Shown in pieces: positions 18,882-29,397 of a stretch of 64,000 bases of DNA (positions are counted from its first letter, which is position 1; each line of letters opens with the position of its first letter). A model generated the notes under the pieces. It had not been told where the DNA came from, made no database searches, and worked only from the letters and a program-made list of their open reading frames with translations. This DNA is from Actinomycetota bacterium (GTDB lineage: Bacteria > Actinomycetota > Actinomycetes > Nanopelagicales > Nanopelagicaceae). The DNA lies in NCBI GenBank assembly GCA_947463725.1, contig CANHRM010000002.1, positions 1 through 64,000 of the forward strand. Reading direction: 5' to 3'. Position numbers and translations under genes: made by a program.

Positions 18882-19604
18882 ATGAGCGTTCCAGCACGGG
18901 CATACCTCAGCATCGGTGAAGTTCTAAATAAACTTCGTGGTGATTTTGCAGATATTACGATCTCGAAGATACGTTTCTTAGAATCTGAAGGTTTAATTGA
19001 TCCGCAGCGAACCCCTTCTGGTTATCGCAAATTCACTTCAACTGATCTTGATCGTCTTCGCTACGTGCTACTTGCGCAACGCGATCAGTATCTGCCACTA
19101 CGTGTTATCAAAGAAAATCTTGATGCGATTGATCGCGGTCTACAACCTTCAGCTACTGGGGGAGCCGCATCGCCACGTCCACAACTTGGGTTAGCAACTG
19201 TCGATGGCGAGTTTGCACCATCCTCATTTGGCGATACCAACGACTTGCGACTTAGCCGCGAAGAGCTGTTGAAATCTTCAGGTATTAATGATGATCAACT
19301 AACCGAGCTTGAGTCATTTGGCTTGATCACAGTTCGTGGTCGTCACTATGACGCTGATGCATTAGCTATTGCTCAGGCAGTTTCTGAGATGTCCGCATTT
19401 GGTATCGAGCCTCGTCACATGCGCTCTTTCAAGTCAGCAGCTGACCGTGAAATTGGTTTAATTGAGCAAGTCATTACTCCGCTGGTTCGTCAGAAAAGCC
19501 CTGAGTCAAAAGCTCGTGCCGAAGAAGTGACCAAGGAAATTGCAGCACTTTCAATTCGTCTACATGCCTCGTTGGTACGTAGCGGACTACATCGCTTCCG
19601 CTAA
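18882..19604 (+). CDS. ftsR: MerR family regulator, FtsR-like
   Basis: YLSIGEVLNKLRGDFADITISKIRFLESEGLIDPQRTPSGYRKFTSTDLDRL; GarA-adjacent position as for Rv1828/FtsR. Confidence 0.85.
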   Translation: MSVPARAYLSIGEVLNKLRGDFADITISKIRFLESEGLIDPQRTPSGYRKFTSTDLDRLRYVLLAQRDQYLPLRVIKENLDAIDRGLQPSATGGAASPRPQLGLATVDGEFAPSSFGDTNDLRLSREELLKSSGINDDQLTELESFGLITVRGRHYDADALAIAQAVSEMSAFGIEPRHMRSFKSAADREIGLIEQVITPLVRQKSPESKARAEEVTKEIAALSIRLHASLVRSGLHRFR

Positions 19605-19608
19605 ATAC

Positions 19609-20127
19609 ATGTCCTCTGAAATGATTCCGATGGAAGTAATCGGCGTGCGCGTCGAGATGCCATCTAATCAACCAATAATCCTGCTCCGTGAAATTGACGG
19701 AACCCGATTTCTACCAATCTGGGTTGGGGCAGTTGAGGCAACCGCGATCGCGTTCGCACAGCAAGGCCTAGAGCCACCAAGACCTTTAACTCATGACTTA
19801 ATGGCCCAGCTCTTTGAAAAATTCGATGCAAGTTTGGTAGCTGTGCATGTAAATGAACTTCGAGACGGCGTCTTTTACTCAACTTTGCAGATGCGAGATT
19901 CACTAGCCAACCTAGTTCAGTTATCTGCCCGGCCATCTGATGCAATCGCACTTGCTCTTAGAACCCAAAGCAACATTTTGGCTAGCTCTGACTTGCTAGA
20001 TACCGCTGGCATTGAGATTCCAGAAGGAGCAGTCGTCGATGAGGGCGATTCGGGCGATCAGACGATCGAGCTAGAGGCTTTTCGTGAGTTCCTCGAAGGC
20101 ATCAATCCAGAGGATTTCGCCGGATAA
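19609..20127 (+). CDS. Bifunctional nuclease family protein (DUF151)
   Basis: MEVIGVRVEMPSNQPIILLREIDGTRFLPIWVGAVEATAIA...RPSDAIALALR. Confidence 0.9.
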   Translation: MSSEMIPMEVIGVRVEMPSNQPIILLREIDGTRFLPIWVGAVEATAIAFAQQGLEPPRPLTHDLMAQLFEKFDASLVAVHVNELRDGVFYSTLQMRDSLANLVQLSARPSDAIALALRTQSNILASSDLLDTAGIEIPEGAVVDEGDSGDQTIELEAFREFLEGINPEDFAG

Positions 20128-20135
20128 TTGAGCGT

Positions 20136-20165
20136 AAAACTCTAAACCTAAAGTAGAGGTTTTAA
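20136..20165. promoter_or_regulatory. Imperfect MerR-type inverted repeat upstream of second merR gene
   Basis: AAACTCTA AACCT aaagtAGAGGTTT; core AAACCT-N7-AGGTTT. Confidence 0.35.
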
Positions 20166-20268
20166 CCGTGTCGGTCATTGCACCGTTGTAATTCGACTCA
20201 TACTCTTTAGCCACTAGATAACCACAAATCAATATCACCCACTAATCAATCGAAATGAGTTCCCCCTC

Positions 20269-20769
20269 ATGAGTCAGACTGACTTCGAAATTGGCTACCG
20301 CGGCGCTACTGCTTGCGCTGCAGCTGGAATTACTTATCGCCAACTCGATTACTGGGCGCGTACCGGTTTAGTAGAACCAAGTATTCGTAGCGCCGGGGGA
20401 TCCGGAACTCAACGTCTATATGGGTTTCGTGACATTTTGGTTTTAAAGATTGTTAAACGTTTATTGGATGCCGGCGTATCGCTACAAAATATTCGTACCG
20501 CGGTAGATCACCTACGCGGTCGTGGTGTTACTGAACTTGAACGAATCACTTTAATGTCAGATGGAGCATCGATTTATGAATGCGCCAGTGCTGATGAGAT
20601 GTATGACTTGGTGCAAGGTGGCCAAGGTGTATTTGGAATTGCAGTTGGTCGTGTTTGGCATGAAGTTGAAGGATCGCTTTCAAACCTTCAAGGTGAGGTT
20701 AATGGTCAAATAGTCGGTGGCGAAAATAACGATGAGCTATCGCAACGTCGGGCGCGCAAAGGCGCTTAA
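20269..20769 (+). CDS. MerR family transcriptional regulator (Rv1830-like position)
   Basis: CAAAGITYRQLDYWARTGLVEPSIRSAGGSGTQRLYGFRDILVLKIVKRLLDAG. Confidence 0.88.
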   Translation: MSQTDFEIGYRGATACAAAGITYRQLDYWARTGLVEPSIRSAGGSGTQRLYGFRDILVLKIVKRLLDAGVSLQNIRTAVDHLRGRGVTELERITLMSDGASIYECASADEMYDLVQGGQGVFGIAVGRVWHEVEGSLSNLQGEVNGQIVGGENNDELSQRRARKGA

Positions 20770-20784
20770 TCGCACGTATTCTGC

Positions 20785-20830
20785 TCACCTTACCGATCAG
20801 CATGGATCGGACTTTTTAACACTAAGGTGA
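20785..20830 (+). promoter_or_regulatory. Candidate cis-regulatory RNA hairpin sequestering the gcvP SD
   Basis: TCACCTTA (20785-20792) pairs perfectly with TAAGGTGA (20823-20830, contains the SD, 6 nt before ATG 20837); inner stem CCGATC-agcatg-GATCGG then ACTTTTTAAC. Confidence 0.5.
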
Positions 20831-20836
20831 CATTGA

Positions 20837-23707
20837 ATGAGCACGCACGAGAATTTTGAATCACGGCATATTGGTCCGTCTGTTGAACAAGAAGCGACCA
20901 TGCTGCACGAACTCGGGTTTGCAGATTTAGATTCATTCATCAAAGCAGTTGTTCCTGAAAATATTGCAATGGGACAACGGTTAGCAGATGTTCTTCCAAC
21001 TGCTTTATCTGAAGTCGAAACCGTTGCAGAGCTACGCAAACTCGCAGGGATGAATCAAGTATTTGATTCATTTATCGGAACTGGTTATTACGGGACAATT
21101 ACTCCTGCAGTAATTTTGCGAAACGTTTTAGAAAATCCAGCTTGGTATACCGCCTACACACCTTATCAACCAGAGATTTCGCAAGGTCGCTTAGAAGCAC
21201 TCTTTGCATTTCAAACTGCAGTTTGCGACTTAACCTCACTGCCGATTGCAAATGCTTCGATGCTAGATGAGGGAACTGCGGCGGCCGAAGCTATGACACT
21301 TTCTCGCCGAGTCTTTAGTGGAGCAGATTCAGCCGTCTTCCTAGTAGATAAGTTTTTGCATCCTCAAACTAAGGCTGTTGTTGCAACTCGTGCAAAACCA
21401 CTAGCAATTGAAATCGTTGAATTTGACCCGAGCGAACCACTAACAAATATTGCTAACCACGAAATTTTTGGTGTACTAGTTCAATATCCAAATACCTCCG
21501 GTGAAATTTTAGATTATTCAACTCTGGCTACTTGGGCGCATGAACGAAATGCTCTATTAATTGCAGCTACGGATTTAATGGCGCTGACATTACTTGCACC
21601 GCCAGGGGAGTGGGGCGCTGATATTGCAGTTGGTTCAGCGCAGCGCTTTGGCGTACCAATGGGATTTGGTGGTCCACATGCAGGATTCATGGCCGTGCGC
21701 AGTGGGTTAGAGCGTTCAATGCCGGGCCGATTAATTGGTCAAAGTCTTGATGCACATGGCAATCCAGCGTTTCGCTTAGCGCTACAAACTCGTGAACAAC
21801 ATATTAGACGTGATAAGGCGACCAGCAATATTTGTACAGCTCAAGTTTTGTTAGCTGTAATGAGTGCCTTCTATGCAATGTGGCATGGACCAGATGGATT
21901 GAAAGTGATTGCAAATCGAATTCACGCACAGACTGACTCTTTCGTCAAGGCACTTCAAACAAGTGAACATAAAGTTTTGAATAAGAAATTTTTCGACACT
22001 GTATTAATTGAAGTCAAGGATGCGGCGCTAATTCATCGCACTGCTAGATCGCTTCGAATTAATTTGCGTGAAGTATCGGCGAATGTGGTTGGAATTTCTT
22101 TTGATGAAACTATCACCACTGAACATTTAGCTCGGATCGGACAGATCTTCGGCGTCAGCATTGCAGACCCGGCTCGCGAAGTGGCAATCAGTAGCGCTCG
22201 AAAGAGTTCGTACTTAACGCACCCGATTTTCTCAACTAACCGTTCCGAAACTTCGATGATGCGTTATCTACGCACCTTGGCAGATCGCGACTTAGCACTA
22301 GATCGCACCATGATCCCGCTGGGGTCTTGCACCATGAAATTAAACGCTGCCACCGAGATGGAAGCTGTTACTTGGCCGGAATTTTCATCTCTACATCCAT
22401 TTGCGCCAGCAGATCAAAGTGCCGGATCACGTAAGCTGATCAAAGAGTTAAGTGATTGGCTAATTGCGATCACCGGATACGACGCAGTTTCATTGCAACC
22501 AAATGCTGGTAGCCAGGGGGAGTTTGCTGGGCTTTTGGCGATCCGTAATTATCACGATTCGCGGGGCGATCAAGCACGTAAAATTTGTTTGATCCCATCG
22601 AGTGCGCACGGCACTAATGCTGCAAGTGCTGTCATGGCAGGTATGAAAGTTGTTGTAATTGAATGTGATGCCGAAGGCAATGTAAGTATTGAAGATCTGG
22701 AAGCGAAGATCGCGGCGCATAGCGGGGAAGTGGCTGCGTTGATGGTTACATATCCATCGACCCATGGTGTTTTTGAAGTAGAGATCTCTCGCATTTGCGC
22801 ACTTATCCATGATGCCGGCGGACAGGTTTATGTAGATGGTGCGAATCTAAATGCTTTGGTTGGCTTAGCCCAACCTGGAAAATTCGGCGCAGATGTATCG
22901 CACTTGAATTTGCATAAGACGTTCTGTATTCCTCATGGCGGTGGTGGTCCCGGAGTTGGTCCGGTAATTACGCGGGCCCACTTGGCACCTTTCTTGCCCA
23001 ACCATCCAATGGATGCTTTAGCTGGACCGGTAACTGGTCCTGGCCCAATTTCTGCCGCTCCTTTTGGCTCAGCCAGCATCCTGCCAATTAGTTGGGCTTA
23101 TATTCGCTTGATGGGTGGCGCAGGCTTAACTCATGCAACCCAAGTCGCGATCCTCTCGGCCAACTACATTGCTCGTAAATTGCAGAACGATTTCCCAGTT
23201 CTCTACACCGGAGCTAATGGTTTGGTGGCACACGAGTGCATTCTTGATCTGCGCGAGATCACCAAGATCAGCGGCGTCACCGTTGATGACATTGCCAAGC
23301 GGTTAATGGATTACGGCTTCCATGCGCCAACAATGAGCTTTCCAGTTGCGGGTACCTTCATGATTGAGCCGACTGAGAGCGAAGATATTGCCGAACTTGA
23401 CCGCTTTATCGCCGCGATGAAGGCTATTCGAGCCGAGATCGACCAAATCATTAAAGGTGAAGTAATGGTTGAGAGTTCAGCGCTAAGAAATGCGCCTCAC
23501 ACCATTGAGGCAGTTTTAGATCCTAATTGGGATCGCGCCTATAGCCGCACCATGGGCGCCACGCCTGGAGCCCGAGAGGGGCTTATTTCGGGTGAGTTAA
23601 TCGGTACTCGCGGTAAGTATTTTCCTACCGTCGGTCGTGTCGATGGCGTTCATGGCGATCGAAACTTGATCTGCTCTTGCACGCCAATAGCTGAATACGC
23701 CGAATAG
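20837..23707 (+). CDS. gcvP: Glycine dehydrogenase (decarboxylating), P protein
   Basis: Full-length 956 aa; [37 protein letters not shown]-Lys motif, [14 protein letters not shown]. Confidence 0.97.
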   Translation: MSTHENFESRHIGPSVEQEATMLHELGFADLDSFIKAVVPENIAMGQRLADVLPTALSEVETVAELRKLAGMNQVFDSFIGTGYYGTITPAVILRNVLENPAWYTAYTPYQPEISQGRLEALFAFQTAVCDLTSLPIANASMLDEGTAAAEAMTLSRRVFSGADSAVFLVDKFLHPQTKAVVATRAKPLAIEIVEFDPSEPLTNIANHEIFGVLVQYPNTSGEILDYSTLATWAHERNALLIAATDLMALTLLAPPGEWGADIAVGSAQRFGVPMGFGGPHAGFMAVRSGLERSMPGRLIGQSLDAHGNPAFRLALQTREQHIRRDKATSNICTAQVLLAVMSAFYAMWHGPDGLKVIANRIHAQTDSFVKALQTSEHKVLNKKFFDTVLIEVKDAALIHRTARSLRINLREVSANVVGISFDETITTEHLARIGQIFGVSIADPAREVAISSARKSSYLTHPIFSTNRSETSMMRYLRTLADRDLALDRTMIPLGSCTMKLNAATEMEAVTWPEFSSLHPFAPADQSAGSRKLIKELSDWLIAITGYDAVSLQPNAGSQGEFAGLLAIRNYHDSRGDQARKICLIPSSAHGTNAASAVMAGMKVVVIECDAEGNVSIEDLEAKIAAHSGEVAALMVTYPSTHGVFEVEISRICALIHDAGGQVYVDGANLNALVGLAQPGKFGADVSHLNLHKTFCIPHGGGGPGVGPVITRAHLAPFLPNHPMDALAGPVTGPGPISAAPFGSASILPISWAYIRLMGGAGLTHATQVAILSANYIARKLQNDFPVLYTGANGLVAHECILDLREITKISGVTVDDIAKRLMDYGFHAPTMSFPVAGTFMIEPTESEDIAELDRFIAAMKAIRAEIDQIIKGEVMVESSALRNAPHTIEAVLDPNWDRAYSRTMGATPGAREGLISGELIGTRGKYFPTVGRVDGVHGDRNLICSCTPIAEYAE

Positions 23708-23769
23708 CCAAAGCGAGGTCACGCTCAAAAGGGGTAGTGGCTAATTCCTTTTACTTAACATAATGTAAC

Positions 23770-25242
23770 TTATCGGCGGTTAGCCATGCGGGCTGCATAG
23801 CTCAAGCCGGCCCCGAATCCCAAACCAATCAGCAACACCAGCACCCAGGCGAATTCGCCCACTCGATCGTAAATGGTTCGGGTCGCATTAAGTGCAACTG
23901 CGCCGTTAATACTGGTCGCAATGTTTTCTTTAGTTGACTTTAGAACTATGCCATTTGTGTCGACAATTGCTGAGATTCCTACCGTTGAGACGCTAACTGA
24001 ATATCTGGCATGTTCGATACTTCGAATTCGAGTAATTGCCAATTGTTGGGCGCTTTCTGCCGTGTTAGCGAAAGTCGCACTATTTGTTTGGACCACAAAT
24101 AAGTTGCTGGAATCAGCCGAGCTTTGAATTAACCGATCATCAATTAACTCAAAACAGATGATCGGAGCAACCTTGCCCTGGCCGACCTTATGGATAACAG
24201 CCGATTTTCCGGGCGAAAAGTCTTCAATTTGGTTGGGCAAATCTGAAAAGAATGTCAATGCAGAACGTACTGGCATAACTTCACCAAACGGGGTCAGATG
24301 TCGCTTAATGTAATTGGTAGTTGCGCCAACTTTTGGTTCCCAAAGTATCGAAGCATTTTGCAGTTGACCATTGGTACGCAGGACTGCCCCAATGATCATC
24401 GGAATGTTGTACTTATCGACAAGTGCTGAAATTGCTACTCCGATTTTTTGATTCTTAAATGGATCTACATCAACTGAATTCTCGGGCCAAATAACTAAAT
24501 CGGGTTTAGTCTCTTTTCCATTTGAGCTATCTATCGCAACTAGTGCTTTCTCAGTGGCGATTAAATGTCGATAGAAAACTTCAGTAGCTCGCTCATTAAA
24601 ATCTAAGCCCAATTTAGGAACAGAACCCTGGACGGCAAGAACTTGAAATGTTTGACGTGGTGAATTATTTGGCATGATGAAGATTCCACTAAGAGTTAAA
24701 GCTATAGCGATCGCTGGGAGAGTTAAACCACTTCCCCGCTTGGCTAACTGGAACGCTGCCACACCGAGCAAAAGAGTTGCTAAGGAAAGCAGTGACACTC
24801 CTCCGACGCTGGCTAAACGAGCATATGGTGCATCAACTTGGGAAAATCCAATGCGTAACCACCCGAACCCGCCAAAGGGAAAACGTGCCCTCAATTCCTC
24901 AAGTGCCAGAAAACTCACCGGGAGGTAGAAATACCAGTACTCCCCTAGCCTTTTAAGAAATCCAAGTGGGAGATAGAAGATAGTTTGCAAAAGAACGAGT
25001 GCAAGCCATGGCGCAATACCAACATATTTATTACTCCAGATTAGACCGGCCGCATTGAAAGTACATGCAAAAATTACAAATGATCGAAAATACTTCTCAC
25101 TACTCTTAATCGCATAAATAAGTAGTGCTATGGCCAGAGGTGCGGCAAACCAGAGACCAATAGGCTTAAATGCTGCCGAAAGCAATATCCCACTAAGAAA
25201 TGCATAAAGTGCGAACACGCTTTTACCAACCAAGGGCAGCAA
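23770..25242 (-). CDS. lnt: Apolipoprotein N-acyltransferase
   Basis: LRARFPFGGFGWLRIGFSQ, VIWPENSVD, APIICFELIDD nitrilase-like domain with N-terminal TMs. Confidence 0.88.
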   Translation of the reverse strand: MLPLVGKSVFALYAFLSGILLSAAFKPIGLWFAAPLAIALLIYAIKSSEKYFRSFVIFACTFNAAGLIWSNKYVGIAPWLALVLLQTIFYLPLGFLKRLGEYWYFYLPVSFLALEELRARFPFGGFGWLRIGFSQVDAPYARLASVGGVSLLSLATLLLGVAAFQLAKRGSGLTLPAIAIALTLSGIFIMPNNSPRQTFQVLAVQGSVPKLGLDFNERATEVFYRHLIATEKALVAIDSSNGKETKPDLVIWPENSVDVDPFKNQKIGVAISALVDKYNIPMIIGAVLRTNGQLQNASILWEPKVGATTNYIKRHLTPFGEVMPVRSALTFFSDLPNQIEDFSPGKSAVIHKVGQGKVAPIICFELIDDRLIQSSADSSNLFVVQTNSATFANTAESAQQLAITRIRSIEHARYSVSVSTVGISAIVDTNGIVLKSTKENIATSINGAVALNATRTIYDRVGEFAWVLVLLIGLGFGAGLSYAARMANRR

Positions 25243-26125
25243 TTAAGCGATCGATACTTGCTCCTAGCCCGTATTGATCCTTAATTTGATAAAGCTTCGA
25301 TAAATCAGCTGGCGCCTTAGGCATAGCTAAATCAACTTTAGGTAGTGGTGCATCACGTGCAACTCGCACTAATTTTGGCGCGATACTTAAGTAATCCGAA
25401 CCCGCAATTATTTTCTTTGCAAGTGCTGGCGGTAAGGATACATGTGCCTCGTGTGCTGCACTAAGCGCATCTTCAACGGTAGCAAAGTTATTGGCGATAA
25501 CTGCTGCACCTTTTTCGCCGATGCCTTTTACGCCCGGCAGGCCATCAGATGGGTCGCCGCGGAACATTGCAAATAGATCGTATCGATCACCAGGAATTGC
25601 ATACTTATCTGAAACATATTTGATATCAACTAAATCGTGCTGTGAAATTCCTTTTGCCAAGTAAACAACCTTGATATCTCGTTTGTCATCAACCATTTGA
25701 AACAGGTCGCGATCGCCAGTAACAATTCGAATTGGACCAGGTTCAACTTCGGCATAAGTGGCCATGACATCATCCGCTTCATAATCATCGACGCCAACAA
25801 CTGGGATTCCGAAGAGATCCAAAATATCCAGCAAGATCGGAATCTGCGGAGTAAGTGTTTCTGACTCTACTTCTTCTTCGCCTTCCTCTTCCAGGCGATT
25901 GGCTTTATATGCTGGGAAAATATCAACGCGCCAACTTGGACGCCAATCACCATCGAGGCATGCCACTAAACGATTTGGTTTATAGATTCCAACCAGTCGA
26001 GCTGTCATATCTAAGTAGCCGCGAATTGCATTAACTGGAGTTCCATCAGGTGCCAATAGCGTGTCAGGCATTCCATAGTAAGCGCGATACCAAAGCGAAG
26101 CGCTATCGAGCAACATTAAGGTCAT
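25223..26125 (-). CDS. 5'-3' exonuclease (PolI N-terminal domain-like)
   Basis: LLDSASLWYRAYYG, DDYEADDVMATYA, VTGDRDLFQMV, GDPSDGLPGVKGIGEKGA. Confidence 0.92.
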   Translation of the reverse strand: MTLMLLDSASLWYRAYYGMPDTLLAPDGTPVNAIRGYLDMTARLVGIYKPNRLVACLDGDWRPSWRVDIFPAYKANRLEEEGEEEVESETLTPQIPILLDILDLFGIPVVGVDDYEADDVMATYAEVEPGPIRIVTGDRDLFQMVDDKRDIKVVYLAKGISQHDLVDIKYVSDKYAIPGDRYDLFAMFRGDPSDGLPGVKGIGEKGAAVIANNFATVEDALSAAHEAHVSLPPALAKKIIAGSDYLSIAPKLVRVARDAPLPKVDLAMPKAPADLSKLYQIKDQYGLGASIDRLIAALGW

Positions 26126-28521
26126 AAGTCACCCAGCATATAACTGACTACTCCCCGATCAATCCGCTTAACTGCCTCGCGACATGTTGGGCGTAGTTTT
26201 TCACTAGCTGTCGCAATTTGATTCATGAGATCGATCAATTGTTTTGTTGATCTGACAAAGTCACCAACTGACATGTCACTACCCTTGAGCACGTTATTAA
26301 GGGAGTTGCCATTGGCCCAGCGATAAGAGATATAACAGAACCCGAGATCAGGTGCTTTTTGCGTTTGAACTTGATGTTTCTCTTCGATTTCTTCGAGCTG
26401 ACCCCAAACATGGGCGATCTCGCCTAATGCGTTAGCCACGTTTTGGTGTGGAATTTTTGGTGCCATATCTTCTTGGGATCGAGATTGGTAGATCATGCAA
26501 GAAACAACCGATAGCAACTCTGCGGGATTTAACTCATCCAATAAACCTAACCGAATTGTTTCAGTCAGCAACAGATCAGATTCGGCGTAAATTTTTGCCA
26601 ATATTTTTCCTTGAGCAAGTGGCTTTTCACCCTCAATGTATCCGAGTTCATCTAAAACTGCGCAGATTCGATCAAATGTTTTTGCAATTACGTGCGTGCG
26701 ATTTTCAATCCGGTTAGTTAAACCTTCATTCTCGCGACGTAATCGACCGGCGCGCTCCTGCAATCTGGCATGAGCTTCGCGTTCATTACATCCGTGGCAA
26801 GCATGATTTCGAAGAGCTTTCCGAAGTTGATCAATTTCGCCTTCGAGATGCTGACGCTGTCGATTTTCGAATGTTTTACGACCACCACGTTTAGATAGCA
26901 GCGCCTCGAGTTCCTTAACTTCACGACGCATTGATGCATATGCATTGAAATCACCTAAGTGACATTGCGCCGAGTCAACTAGTTCATCAATTGCAGTTTG
27001 ATTACGTCGTACTTGTCGATCAAGTCCAACGACAGCGCGGTCAGCTTGGAACTGAGCAAATGATGACTCGAGCGATCCACGAGCTCGCTCACGACCAAAC
27101 CGACTAATCAAATTTATTGCCATGTTGTAAGTCGGCGTAAATGAAGAACGCAATGGATAAGTTCGGGTGGAAGCTAAGCCAGCAGCAGTTGCTGAATCCA
27201 CTGAAGGTGACCATTGCACAACAGCGTTACCTTCGATATCAATACCGCGACGACCTGCTCGTCCAGTTAACTGGGTGTACTCCCCTGGCGTGATTGGTAC
27301 ATGGGCCTCACCATTCCATTTAGTCAATTTCTCTAACACGACTGTTCGTGCTGGCATGTTGATACCAAGGGCCAACGTTTCAGTTGCAAAAACCGCTTTG
27401 ATTAAGCCGCGTTTGAAGAGATCTTCGATTGCTTCCTTAAAACTCGGTAGCAAGCCAGCATGATGCGCGGCGATGCCACGTTCAAGGGCACTTAACCATT
27501 GATCAAACCCAAGAACGGCTAAATCTTCTTCGGCTAAGTTCTGGGTGTAATACAAAGCAGTCTTGGTAATTTCGGCGCGTTCTTCAGAATTGGTCAGGCG
27601 TAGCCCAGCATTTAAACATTGATTTACCGCCGCATCGCAACCAGCGCGAGAGAAGATGAAAGTAATTGCCGGCAACAGATTCTCACGATTTAGTTTTTCA
27701 ATAATTTCGGCCCGCGATAGGCGGCTTTCATTTTGACCGAATCGCTCACGTCTATGTCGGTCAGTGTGTACCTTGCGCATTGCTTCACGTTCTAGTTTTA
27801 GAATTTCTGGATTTACTTGGCCCGGCTTACTAAACAGATCTACTAAACGTTGACCAATTAGAACGTGTTGATAAAGTGGAATTGGCCTTACTTCGCTGAC
27901 TACAACGGTTGTGTTTCCACCAATCTCATTTAGCCATTCGCCAAACTCTTCGGCATTAGAGACTGTGGCAGAAAGTGAAATTACTTGCACGCTTTCCATT
28001 AGATGAATCAGTACTTCTTCCCAGACGCCGCCTCGAAATTTATCGGCTAAGTAATGAACTTCATCCATTACTACCCACCCCAAGTTATTAAGAGTGTTGG
28101 ATCCCGCATAGAGCATGTTACGTAGAACCTCAGTAGTCATCACCAAGATATCGGCTTCACTATTAATACTGGTGTCTCCAGTTAATAAGCCGACCTTTTC
28201 TTCACCAAAACGTTCAACAAACTCAGCAAACTTTTGATTTGAGAGCGCCTTTATCGGCGTCGTGTAGAAACATTTCTTCCTGCTCCTGAGTGCGAAATAG
28301 GCAGCAAACTCACCTACGACAGTTTTGCCGGCACCGGTGGGGGCTGCTACTAATACGCCGTGGCCATCTTCGAGAGCATGGCAAGCTTGAATTTGAAAGT
28401 CATCAAAGCCAAAATCAAAAGAATTAACGAATTCTTGAGTTACTGCGTGCTTGGCGCGTGATTTCGCTGCTGCAAAAGCTTCGGCTGGTGAAAGTTGATC
28501 CTGGCCGCTCATGCGGGCCAA
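26122..28521 (-). CDS. helY: Ski2/Mtr4-like DEAD/DEAH box helicase (HelY)
   Basis: VAAPTGAGKTVVGEFA, VVMDEVHYLADKFRGGVWEE, QLTGRAGRRGID. Confidence 0.92.
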   Translation of the reverse strand: MARMSGQDQLSPAEAFAAAKSRAKHAVTQEFVNSFDFGFDDFQIQACHALEDGHGVLVAAPTGAGKTVVGEFAAYFALRSRKKCFYTTPIKALSNQKFAEFVERFGEEKVGLLTGDTSINSEADILVMTTEVLRNMLYAGSNTLNNLGWVVMDEVHYLADKFRGGVWEEVLIHLMESVQVISLSATVSNAEEFGEWLNEIGGNTTVVVSEVRPIPLYQHVLIGQRLVDLFSKPGQVNPEILKLEREAMRKVHTDRHRRERFGQNESRLSRAEIIEKLNRENLLPAITFIFSRAGCDAAVNQCLNAGLRLTNSEERAEITKTALYYTQNLAEEDLAVLGFDQWLSALERGIAAHHAGLLPSFKEAIEDLFKRGLIKAVFATETLALGINMPARTVVLEKLTKWNGEAHVPITPGEYTQLTGRAGRRGIDIEGNAVVQWSPSVDSATAAGLASTRTYPLRSSFTPTYNMAINLISRFGRERARGSLESSFAQFQADRAVVGLDRQVRRNQTAIDELVDSAQCHLGDFNAYASMRREVKELEALLSKRGGRKTFENRQRQHLEGEIDQLRKALRNHACHGCNEREAHARLQERAGRLRRENEGLTNRIENRTHVIAKTFDRICAVLDELGYIEGEKPLAQGKILAKIYAESDLLLTETIRLGLLDELNPAELLSVVSCMIYQSRSQEDMAPKIPHQNVANALGEIAHVWGQLEEIEEKHQVQTQKAPDLGFCYISYRWANGNSLNNVLKGSDMSVGDFVRSTKQLIDLMNQIATASEKLRPTCREAVKRIDRGVVSYMLGDL

Positions 28522-29375
28522 GTTAGCAGGGTTTGTGGCAAAGATTCGACTTGAACCGGCAGCTGACCAATACGTTCACCATCGGCATAAGCAACAGCCG
28601 AAGATTCGATTCGAACTTGCTTCGCCCGGATAACCTCAACTTGCGGGTGTTCGATATGAGTTCCTTTATATACAGTTGGGAAAACCTTGATGAATTCCAA
28701 CTTCGAAACTGGACGCAAAATCATGATGTCAAAAAGTCCATCATGTAAATCTGCGTCGGGGCATACTCGCATGCCGCCCCCATAAGAACTGCCATTTCCA
28801 ATGGCTATTAACATGGCTTCGATTTCTAACACTTTCTCATCAGCGAATATTTTGAATTCAACTGCTCTAAATTTTGGAAATTCTAGAGCTATCGCGGCGT
28901 TGTACTTAGCAGGTCCTTTAGGCCACTTCATCTTGTTTGCTCGTTCATTGACTACTGAGTCAAAACCACTTGATAATACAGCGCCAAAATACTCGCCATC
29001 TACAACCCCAACATCGACAAAGGAAGGAGCACTCGAAATTAAGTGTTCAAGATAATCAGTTAGATCGTGATTTAACCACCCTAAAGTCCGGTAGAAATCA
29101 TTGCCAGTTCCACCGGGAGCTATTGCCAATGGGACCTTAAATTCAATTGCCAGTTGCAATAAGAGATGAAATAGCCCGTCTCCCCCAACGCTAAGCAATT
29201 TTGTGGCCTCACCTTTTCGCAATGATTCACCAACAAGAGATTTGGTTTCAGCAGTGCTATTGGGTGAAATCATTCGATATGCAATTTCACGGGATTGAAG
29301 AAATCCAACTACCTGGGTGGCCAGTGAGGCGGCAGCCCCTAAGCCCGCTTTAGGATTTACAACCACCAGCCACAT
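28509..29375 (-). CDS. Diacylglycerol kinase family lipid kinase
   Basis: VVVNPKAGLG, VGGDGLFHLLLQLAI, APGGTGNDFYRTLG. Confidence 0.9.
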   Translation of the reverse strand: MWLVVVNPKAGLGAAASLATQVVGFLQSREIAYRMISPNSTAETKSLVGESLRKGEATKLLSVGGDGLFHLLLQLAIEFKVPLAIAPGGTGNDFYRTLGWLNHDLTDYLEHLISSAPSFVDVGVVDGEYFGAVLSSGFDSVVNERANKMKWPKGPAKYNAAIALEFPKFRAVEFKIFADEKVLEIEAMLIAIGNGSSYGGGMRVCPDADLHDGLFDIMILRPVSKLEFIKVFPTVYKGTHIEHPQVEVIRAKQVRIESSAVAYADGERIGQLPVQVESLPQTLLTWPA

Positions 29376-29397
29376 GAAGCAAACCTACCGATTCAAA

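Noticed and set aside
20770-20836. Classical glycine riboswitch upstream of gcvP
   Set aside because: Gap is only 67 bp and lacks the conserved tandem aptamer cores; kept only as an uncharacterised SD-masking hairpin.
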